From positions 1-5,793 of the forward strand of contig CAYFPS010000052.1 of the NCBI GenBank assembly GCA_964345075.1: a stretch of 5,793 nucleotides of DNA, given 5' to 3'. The translations under genes and the position numbers were made by a program. The DNA is from CAYFPS01 sp964345075. Its GTDB lineage: Bacteria > CAIWAD01. This document shows positions 1-5,793 of the stretch, one piece after another; positions within the stretch are counted from its first letter, which is position 1, and each line of letters starts with the position of its first letter. The notes below the pieces were generated by a model. It had not been told where the DNA came from and did not search any database. It was given only the letters and a program-made list of their open reading frames with translations.

Positions 1-1760
1 GTGCCGGCGCGGATGGCCTCGAAGTAGGCCGCGCGGGCGGCCAGAAAGCGCGCTGTGGCCTCGCCGTCAGGCCAACGTGCCGAGTCGCCTGTGGCTTGTC
101 CCGTAGTGCCGAGCGACACCGGGATGCGCCACGAGATGGGGCCGTCGGCGACCGCGAGGATCTTCTGCTCGAGCACCTTCAGCGGGCGACTGACCGGCAC
201 GTTCATGGTGCCGTCGCGGCCGAACTTCACCTCGAGCATCTCGTTGCCGGCCGCGCGGCCGCGGGTCTTCCGCTCAGCCCACTCGACCGAGCTCACGCCG
301 ATGGCGTCCGGATCGCGCTCGTCGATGAGCGCAGTGAACTTCAGCCGCGTCCGCGCGTGGATGAGGCTCTCCTCTCGCTGCACGGCGCGTTGGGGAGGGT
401 CGACCTCCATCTCGCCATCGGGCAGGACGTAGAAGAGATCGCTCTCGTTGGGCCGCGGAACGAAGTCTTCCTCGTCGGCCGCCCAGGGCACGGGGTTGCC
501 GGCGTCGTCGACGAGGGGGATCAGGTCGCCCTCCTCGGTGAGCGGCAACACGCGGATGAAGTGCCATCCTTCTTCCCAGTCGACCTTGTTCAGCTTGGTG
601 AAGCTGACGTTCGCTTGCGAGCGGTTGGAGGTCCACGCGGACTTCTTCCGCACCAGACCCACCGGTCCGTGTTCCTTCGAGATCACCTGGATGGTGAACT
701 TCGACAGCCCCTGCACCTTGCCGGGCAGCGGATCGACGCGGAACGTGACGTTGAACTTGCGCACGCCGGCCTTGCCGAGCGGAAGCACCGTCTGGCCGAT
801 CAGCTGGCTGAGGCGCTCGTCGGTCTCGTCATCTTCGACGACCGGCAGAGTGGTCGCGACCTCGCCGATGAAGATGGCGTCCGGCTCTTCGCCGCCGTCC
901 TCGAACTCCCACTTGTTGAAGGCGAGGCCCCAGTAGTTGCGGTCGAGCACGATGCGCCGGGTCCACGAGCGCGGCTCCTCGAGCCCGGCCTCGGCCGCGA
1001 AGTTGCCGAGCTGCACGCGGAAGCCTCGGTTGGTCAGGCCCAGGTCGAGCACGCGGCCGCGCTCGGACTTTGGCGACCACGTCAGCTTCTCCACGCACTC
1101 GCGGTTGCGGCTCACCCGTGCCGGCGCCTTCTCGGGCTGCGCCAGCAGCTCGAAGTCGGGGACCAGGGCCAGCTCATAGAGCGCAGCACCGACAGCCTCG
1201 ACGTCGTTGCCGTTGACCTTGGCCGTCAGGAGGAACCGAACAACCGAGACCGGGTCGGCGAAGGCCCAGGGCTTCTCGCTGTCGGTGAGGCGACGCAGCG
1301 CCTCGGTCACCGCACCGCGGACTCCACTCGGAAGGTCCTTGAGCAGCTTCGCGCGCAGCTCGCCGTACACGTCCCCAAGCTGCACATCCTCGAAGGTCGC
1401 GACGCCGAAGGAGTCCTCGGCCGCCGCACGAATGTCGTTGGGGATGAAGACCAGCAGAGGGTTGCGCTGGGTCCCGTCCGCCAGCGGGTTGCGCAGCTCG
1501 ACGAGCTTGGTGCTGGAGACCGTGAGCTCGGGAGGCGTCCGGGTGGTGGGACCATTGCCGAGGATGACGACCTCGGACTCGGGCACCTCCGCGCGCAGGC
1601 GACCGCAGAGGCGGGCCATCAGGTCGGCGTCGAGATCGGTGACGCGCATGCAGTGTCCGGGCGCGCGCGACTTCAGGAGCTCGACGAGCTTGGGAAGAAG
1701 AACACGCTCCAGCTCGGCGGCCAGATCGTAGGGCTGAATCTCTCGAAGTCCCTGGGTCAT
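1..1760 (-). CDS. Large DptH/MAD8-like protein, C-terminus outside window
   Basis: From the ATG at 1760 the minus-strand frame has no stop to the left edge: 586 complete codons plus two bases. The start has AAGGAGG 6 bases upstream and overlaps the previous stop as ATGA. The protein begins MTQGLREIQPYDLAAELERV. The first ~70 residues are helical and end in a strand EVVILGNG (63-70). Next comes TKLVELRNPL (about 84-93), then a strand and acidic loop, RNPLLVFIPND (99-109) and AAAEDSFGVATFEDV (112-126). I associate this 'RN...PLLVFIP...AEDSF..ATF' pattern with the N-terminal region of DptH-type and related large defence ATPases. From about 270 on it is beta-rich and charged, including RIVLDRNYWGLAFNKWEF (about 281-298), EEGWHFIRVLPL (about 397-408) and NESDLFYVLPDG near 440. 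No Walker A or B motif is visible, so any HerA/FtsK-like ATPase domain must lie beyond the left edge. The proposed role, a DNA-translocating or restriction component, is inference; the gene itself is secure. Confidence 0.85.
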   Translation of the reverse strand, partial: MTQGLREIQPYDLAAELERVLLPKLVELLKSRAPGHCMRVTDLDADLMARLCGRLRAEVPESEVVILGNGPTTRTPPELTVSSTKLVELRNPLADGTQRNPLLVFIPNDIRAAAEDSFGVATFEDVQLGDVYGELRAKLLKDLPSGVRGAVTEALRRLTDSEKPWAFADPVSVVRFLLTAKVNGNDVEAVGAALYELALVPDFELLAQPEKAPARVSRNRECVEKLTWSPKSERGRVLDLGLTNRGFRVQLGNFAAEAGLEEPRSWTRRIVLDRNYWGLAFNKWEFEDGGEEPDAIFIGEVATTLPVVEDDETDERLSQLIGQTVLPLGKAGVRKFNVTFRVDPLPGKVQGLSKFTIQVISKEHGPVGLVRKKSAWTSNRSQANVSFTKLNKVDWEEGWHFIRVLPLTEEGDLIPLVDDAGNPVPWAADEEDFVPRPNESDLFYVLPDGEMEVDPPQRAVQREESLIHARTRLKFTALIDERDPDAIGVSSVEWAERKTRGRAAGNEMLEVKFGRDGTMNVPVSRPLKVLEQKILAVADGPISWRIPVSLGTTGQATGDSARWPDGEATARFLAARAAYFEAIRAG

Positions 1761-3448
1761 GCCTGGCCTCCTTCCGCCGAGGCGCCCGGCACAGCGCCGT
1801 CGAAGTCGATCCGGTAGCGAGGCGTCACGGTCTGCGTGACGTAGGCGTCGGAGAGGTCCTGGTAGAAGCCGACTTCGCGAAGCCTCGACGTGAATGCCTC
1901 GAGGTTCTCGCGGAGCGCACGCCGGTCGGCGATCGACGGCGCCTGGAAGCCATCGCCGCGAGGGAGACGGTCGATGTAGAGCCCGTAGCGCTCACGCAGG
2001 AAGGTCAGCAGCTCGTCGATGCGCAGCTCGCCGGTGTGGTAGCCGAGCGCGCCGCCAGGGCGGAGAACGGCGATCTGGAGCAGCACCTCGAGCAGTCGGC
2101 TGTCGAGCACGAAGCGCCGAGGGGCGTTCTTGACGCGTGGCTGCGCGACCAGAGAGCCGGGCCGGTTCTTCATCAGAAGCGAGTCGATGCACTCGGTGAT
2201 GTACTGCCGGTGGAACCGGCCGCGGAGGGCGACGAGCATCTCGAGGTAGGTGTCGAACTCGCCCAGGCCCATCTCGGTGACCGCCTTGATCTCCGGGTCC
2301 AGGTCGGCGTCCTTGGCGCCGCTCGAGTCCTGGATGAGCCCGTAAACGCGCTGGCCGAAGAACTTCTCGCGCTCGGCCTTGTGCATCGGCTCGAGCAACT
2401 GAAGAACGTCGCCAACCGCGAAGTCTCCGTGGGCAGGCTTGGTGAGCTTCCCGCGGCGCACGAGATCAGCCGCGAACTCGTCGAGCTTCTTCGTGGCGAA
2501 GTACGCCTTCACGAAGGACGGAATGCGCCGGTAGTGGACGTCGGCACTTCGCTCGGCCAGCGCCGCCATGTCGGTGCCTGGCTGCCCGGCTACGTCGAGC
2601 AGGAGCCCGACGCGGTGCGGGCAGTCGCCATGCGGGTCGTCCGGGCTCTTCGGGTTCATCGGGCACGCGGCGCACGTCGGGTCCGCGCCCTTGCGCTTCA
2701 CGAGCGCCGGCAGGAGCTTGAACAGCCGCAGGTGGTAGAGCGCCAGATGGAAGGCGAGCAGGACCTTCAGGTAGTCGACCATCACCGAGCGCGGGATGAA
2801 GCGCTGGTAGAAGAGCAGCCGCATCACGTCTTCGGCGAGCAGGTCCGCTGCACCGACACAGAGTGGTGGGTAGCTCTCCCTCCCGCTGCGCGTGTCGGCA
2901 GCGTCGTCCACCTGGTCGAGCAGGCGCAGGAGGGCCTGCGTCTCCACGTCGAGAGTGGCGCTGTCGCTCGACCGGCCGGTGACCTTGTCGTGGCCCTGGA
3001 AGAAGAAGTGGTCGAGGTGCTCGAGGGCCTTCTGCCCCTGGCCGCTGCGCGCACCGTAGAGCAGCTCGTAGAGGTGCTGGGCGGCGCCGTAGTCGCGCGA
3101 GTGCTTCGGGTTGCGGAAGCGATAGGTGAACCCGTGGAGCGGCCGGGGCGCGGCAATGGCCTGGTTCGGCTTGCCGCGGTTCACGACGTCCATGAGATGG
3201 GTCTCGATCCACCGGGCGAGGATCTCCTGGTGGGAACCGAAGCCCGTGAACCACTCTGGGTGCTCGAGGAACTCCTCGACGAAGGCCTCCGTCGTAAGCT
3301 GGGCCTTCCGCCGCAGCCGGCTGGGAAAGCCGTTGTGAGCCAGGCGCGCGAAGAAGGCCGTGAGCACGCGGTCCATCTCGAGCTGCTTGAAGTCGAGGTA
3401 GCTGATCTTGGGGAGGCGGAACTCCCGGTCTCGTTTCGACAACGCCAT
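1757..3448 (-). CDS. Middle protein of a putative defence operon (MAD7/DptG-like), 563 aa
   Basis: Complete gene; the ATG at 3448 is chosen because GGAGG sits 7 bases upstream and the start overlaps the preceding stop by one base. I recognise no catalytic motif. The N-terminal part opens MALSKRDREFRLPKISYLDF and is mostly helical, with aromatic-rich stretches (FLEHPEWFTGFGSHQEIL, 60-77). A long hydrophobic but charged helical region (about 209-250) looks like a packed helix bundle rather than membrane. It is followed by a cysteine cluster C259-x2-C262-x13-C276 with H273 and H278 nearby, a plausible metal site. The C-terminal third contains RRFVLDSRLLEVLLQIAVL (444-462) and ELLTFLRERYGLYIDRLP (479-496), which looks like a winged-helix-type fold and resembles DptG to my eye. 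Sitting between a kinase-ATPase and a large DptH-like protein, it is probably a structural or DNA-contacting bridge in the same complex (inference). It could instead be an unrelated family that shares only the position; function is unproven. Confidence 0.9.
   Translation of the reverse strand: MALSKRDREFRLPKISYLDFKQLEMDRVLTAFFARLAHNGFPSRLRRKAQLTTEAFVEEFLEHPEWFTGFGSHQEILARWIETHLMDVVNRGKPNQAIAAPRPLHGFTYRFRNPKHSRDYGAAQHLYELLYGARSGQGQKALEHLDHFFFQGHDKVTGRSSDSATLDVETQALLRLLDQVDDAADTRSGRESYPPLCVGAADLLAEDVMRLLFYQRFIPRSVMVDYLKVLLAFHLALYHLRLFKLLPALVKRKGADPTCAACPMNPKSPDDPHGDCPHRVGLLLDVAGQPGTDMAALAERSADVHYRRIPSFVKAYFATKKLDEFAADLVRRGKLTKPAHGDFAVGDVLQLLEPMHKAEREKFFGQRVYGLIQDSSGAKDADLDPEIKAVTEMGLGEFDTYLEMLVALRGRFHRQYITECIDSLLMKNRPGSLVAQPRVKNAPRRFVLDSRLLEVLLQIAVLRPGGALGYHTGELRIDELLTFLRERYGLYIDRLPRGDGFQAPSIADRRALRENLEAFTSRLREVGFYQDLSDAYVTQTVTPRYRIDFDGAVPGASAEGGQA
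1767..1773 (-). promoter_or_regulatory. Strong Shine-Dalgarno site for the third gene, inside the end of the middle gene
   Basis: On the minus strand AAGGAGG (extended GGAAGGAGG to 1775) lies 6 bases before the ATG at 1760. It is encoded by the Glu-Gly-Gly codons near the end of the middle gene, whose stop overlaps the start as ATGA. It decides the start of the third gene. Confidence 0.88.
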
Positions 3449-5793
3449 CAGACCGCCTCCATCCCAAGCTGGTTCATCTCGAGGCGACCGTCGTTGTGGC
3501 GCTCGACGCGATAGAAGTCGTGCCCCGTCGTGGTGAGCAGCACCTCCTGGTAGGGCTCCGAACCCAGCAGGTTCTTGAAGACGGCGAGGCTCAAGTAGTA
3601 GCCCTGCTCCTCCTCGACGCTCGGCCGGTAGCCCTCGTTGAGCCGCTCGAGCATCTCGAAGACGTCGAGGTTGATGCGCAGCTCGGCTCGGTTGCCTCCG
3701 GCCCCCTCGTACTGAAGGACGAGCCCGGTCGGCATGTGCTCGACGAATCGGGCGGCGCTCGCCGCATCGAGGATGCGCATGCTGAATCGATCCGCCGGGA
3801 ACACGCGGTAGCTGCGGACCGTGCCGCGCTCCACGTCACGCACCTGGAGCGCGAGCTTGCCCCCGAGGCGGTCCGGATCCGTGAGGCCCTCACCGCGGTT
3901 GATGGCGCGGATGATGGTCGGGAGCAGCTCTCCATTGAGTGCCGCGTCTCCGGCCTTACCGGTGACCAGGTCGAGCATTCGCTCAGCGGACCGGTAGGGC
4001 AGCATCTGGCGCCAGGCCCCATCGCGGCGCTCGAAGAAGGCACGTCGCCGCGCCATGGCCACGTAGCGCTGGTGGGCCTGGGCGCGGTGCTCCGAGAGGC
4101 GACCCGAGAAGTCCCGGGGCAGGTCGTCGAAGAGGCGCCGCATCACCTCGCGGTCGTAGGTGCCGCGCTGGTCGAAGGCGAAGAGGCTTCGGTCGGCCGT
4201 CGGGGAGACGAAGTCGATGGCGCGGTCGAGCCGGGGGTCGCTGGCGACGCCCATGTCGACGTCCTTCAGCAGCGTCAGAAGGCGATCGGCGTTGGGCGCG
4301 TCGCCTCCCATCCAGCTGTTGAAGTAGAAGCCCTGGACGATCTCGTCGCGGTCCCCGGCGCGGTACAGGTCGTGGATCTCGTTGCAGTCCCGAGTGCCGA
4401 CGAGCATGTAGGCCAGCGCCGAGCGGAGGTCACGCAGCGTGATGTGCAGGCGCCCGCGGAGGTGCGTCAGCGTGTAGACGGTCTTGAGTCGCTCGACGAC
4501 CTTCGGGCCCGCGGTGCCGTCCTGGAAGCTGCGGGCGTTGTGGAACGCGTAGCAGCGGTCCTTGAGGTCGCATGCTTGGCACGGCTCCCAGAACGGCTCG
4601 GCGGTCATGCGCCGCATGAGACTCGCGAAGATCGACTCATCGCCGCCCTTGGGGTCGCCCTCGAAGCCCATCGGGTCGGTGACGACGCTGCGCAGGTTGA
4701 GGTTCACCACAGCCACGCCGTGGTCGGGCACGCCGGTCACGAGCCCCTCGTTGATGACCTTCGCCAGCAGCGGGAACTGCGCTCCCTCGGACGCGAGGAA
4801 GTCGACCAGGCGGCCCTCGTTGATGGCGATGAGGCGGACCTCGTTCTTGGGCCACGCGCTGTCGTCGTCGCCCGCGAAGGGAGCGAAGAAGTCGCGGAGG
4901 ACCTCGTCGCTCGTCTGCTCGCCCTCGTCCTGGCTGCCGTCGTAGTTGGTGACGAAGGTGCGGCCCTGGAGCGTGAAGCTGCGACCGTTGGGAAGCGGCT
5001 CGGCGAACACGGCCTGCTGGTCTTCGGCGCGCTTCTCGAGGCGCTGCAGGAAGGCGGTCTTGCCGTCGCCGGCGTTGCCCGTGATGAGGACCAGTCCGAA
5101 CTCGCCGGTGAGCACGGCCGGCTCGAGATCGCGGTCGAGCGCGGTCTCGACGTAGGTCTGCTCGCCGAGCTCATCGAGGCCGCGGGTGCCCACGTTGCTG
5201 CGCTTGCTCTGGCTGTAGACGGTCAGCAGCCGATGAACGTAGGGGTTCGTGTTCGGCGGGACCGAGCCACCGCCGAATCCGGCGACGGACCAGGCGCCCG
5301 TACTCTCAGCCTCGGGGCGAGGACGACGCGCCTGCTTGATGCCTTCCAGTGCCGAGACGAGCTCCGTGGCCGAGGCGAAGCGTTCAGCGCGCTTCGGTGC
5401 GATGGCCTTGAGGACGACGTCCACGAACTCTGGCGAGAGGTCGGAGAGGCCCGAGAGCTCACGCGGGTCCTTCGGGGCCTCACCCGGCGGGGGCGTGGTC
5501 GCATCCCACGGGTACTGCCCCGTCACCGCCTCGTAGAGGGTGACGCCCAGGGCGTACAGGTCGCGGTCGGCGAGATCGCTCGGTTGCGGGACCTGGGTGA
5601 GATCGAGATCCGGCGGCAGATAGCGCCGCGACCCGCCTCCGTGCCCGTTGTCCGACGTCGCGAGCACCGAGACGTTAAAGTCGATGATGCGCACGCCGTC
5701 GTTGGTCCAAAGCAGGTTCCGCGGCTTGATGTCGCAGTGGTAGACGCCGTGGCGATGCAGGTGCACCAGCCCCTCGGTCACCTGCCGCGCGAG
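3448..5793 (-). CDS. Protein kinase fused to P-loop ATPase (MAD6/PglW-like with DptF-like ATPase), N-terminus outside window
   Basis: The frame is open to the right edge, so the true start and the kinase N-lobe (Gly-rich loop, beta-3 Lys) are missing; the GTG at 5781 is an internal Val. Counting that Val as residue 1, the kinase C-lobe spans about 1-150: catalytic loop YHCDIKPRN (D17, K19, N22), metal-binding DFN (34-36), RYLPPD (53-58, in the APE place), D74 before LYALG, and R134 in RAERF. A linker leads to a conserved-looking SNVGTRGLD stretch (195-203), Walker A GNAGDGKT (235-242), a Walker-B-like strand RLIAINEG (316-323), a cysteine cluster C401-x2-C404-x5-C410, and a possible sensor-2 helix TLRDLRSALAY (448-458). 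The C-terminal part has LDVFEMLERLNEGYRPS (705-721), which reminds me of the DptF C-terminus. No signal peptide or membrane segment is evident. Likely role (inference): a cytoplasmic regulatory or sensing kinase-ATPase of a multi-gene defence complex. Alternatives are BREX-2 PglW or a kinase-linked STAND-like protein. The coding call is near certain; the family is moderate. Confidence 0.85.
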   Translation of the reverse strand, partial: LARQVTEGLVHLHRHGVYHCDIKPRNLLWTNDGVRIIDFNVSVLATSDNGHGGGSRRYLPPDLDLTQVPQPSDLADRDLYALGVTLYEAVTGQYPWDATTPPPGEAPKDPRELSGLSDLSPEFVDVVLKAIAPKRAERFASATELVSALEGIKQARRPRPEAESTGAWSVAGFGGGSVPPNTNPYVHRLLTVYSQSKRSNVGTRGLDELGEQTYVETALDRDLEPAVLTGEFGLVLITGNAGDGKTAFLQRLEKRAEDQQAVFAEPLPNGRSFTLQGRTFVTNYDGSQDEGEQTSDEVLRDFFAPFAGDDDSAWPKNEVRLIAINEGRLVDFLASEGAQFPLLAKVINEGLVTGVPDHGVAVVNLNLRSVVTDPMGFEGDPKGGDESIFASLMRRMTAEPFWEPCQACDLKDRCYAFHNARSFQDGTAGPKVVERLKTVYTLTHLRGRLHITLRDLRSALAYMLVGTRDCNEIHDLYRAGDRDEIVQGFYFNSWMGGDAPNADRLLTLLKDVDMGVASDPRLDRAIDFVSPTADRSLFAFDQRGTYDREVMRRLFDDLPRDFSGRLSEHRAQAHQRYVAMARRRAFFERRDGAWRQMLPYRSAERMLDLVTGKAGDAALNGELLPTIIRAINRGEGLTDPDRLGGKLALQVRDVERGTVRSYRVFPADRFSMRILDAASAARFVEHMPTGLVLQYEGAGGNRAELRINLDVFEMLERLNEGYRPSVEEEQGYYLSLAVFKNLLGSEPYQEVLLTTTGHDFYRVERHNDGRLEMNQLGMEAV
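3456..3460 (-). promoter_or_regulatory. Shine-Dalgarno site for the middle gene, inside the end of the kinase gene
   Basis: On the minus strand GGAGG lies 7 bases before the ATG at 3448, within the Met-Glu-Ala codons that end the kinase gene. The kinase stop and the next start share one base (TGATG). The site fixes the start of the 563-residue protein and points to termination-reinitiation coupling. Confidence 0.8.

Noticed and set aside
1..1760. Reading the left third as non-coding or as plus-strand genes, because no closed minus-strand frame ends there
   Set aside because: Translating the minus strand from the ATG at 1760 gives 586 codons without a stop, with good composition and a strong ribosome site. 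It is simply cut by the window edge.
96..1817. A 573-codon open frame on the plus strand
   Set aside because: It lies antisense to the third gene, has low-complexity Arg/Leu/Glu/Val/Ala-rich composition with no motif, and runs across the coupled junction of the real genes. Long antisense frames are expected in high-GC coding DNA.
2699..2821. Hydrophobic stretch (about residues 210-250) of the middle protein as a membrane segment
   Set aside because: It is broken by Arg, Lys, Asp, His and Pro residues at short intervals, which fits buried amphipathic helices better than a transmembrane span.
2466..3467. A 333-codon minus-strand frame overlapping the middle gene
   Set aside because: It is a frame-shifted reading of the middle gene with an Arg/Pro/Ala-rich product. 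The other frame has the good ribosome site, the coupled start and sensible protein composition.
2036..3514. A 492-codon open frame on the plus strand
   Set aside because: It is antisense to the middle gene and crosses into the kinase gene. Its product is a repetitive mix of Val, Glu, Leu, Arg and Ala with no recognisable domain, so it is a GC-driven shadow.
5779..5781. GTG as a possible start of the kinase gene
   Set aside because: The frame continues upstream as Leu-Ala-Arg-Gln in the helix before the kinase catalytic loop, so this is an internal Val and the gene starts outside the window.

Overview
The window is a GC-rich stretch (about two-thirds G+C by eye) that is coding throughout on the minus strand. 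Three large genes read right to left without a gap. The first (5793 to 3448) is open at the right edge and lacks its N-terminus. The second (3448 to 1757) is complete. The third (1760 to 1) is open at the left edge and lacks its C-terminus. Neighbouring genes overlap by 1 base (TGATG) and 4 bases (ATGA), and each downstream start has a Shine-Dalgarno sequence inside the end of the preceding gene. This is a translationally coupled operon. I see no tRNA, rRNA, CRISPR, insertion sequence, terminator or internal promoter. The host is probably a high-GC bacterium; Myxococcota or another high-GC proteobacterial-type lineage is a guess, since composition and strong GGAGG sites are the only clues.

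Gene 1 encodes the C-terminal half of a Hanks-type Ser/Thr protein kinase domain, fused to a P-loop ATPase (GNAGDGKT) with a short cysteine cluster and a long C-terminal region. Gene 2 encodes a 563-residue protein of uncertain function with its own cysteine cluster. Gene 3 encodes at least 586 residues of a large protein with no nucleotide-binding motif in the visible part.

The best reading is the effector half of an anti-phage defence system. The P-loop ATPase, Cys-containing middle protein and large third protein resemble in order and general look the DptF-DptG-DptH restriction module of phosphorothioation (Dnd) systems. Here the first component carries a protein kinase domain, as in the methylation-associated defence system MADS (MAD6 kinase, MAD7, MAD8 ATP-binding protein), and more loosely PglW of BREX type 2. 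I favour a MADS-like mad6-mad7-mad8 segment. This rests on remembered family features and gene order, not on an alignment. Modification genes (a DNA methyltransferase and specificity subunit, or dnd genes) would be expected just beyond the right edge, and a HerA/FtsK-like ATPase domain of gene 3 beyond the left edge.
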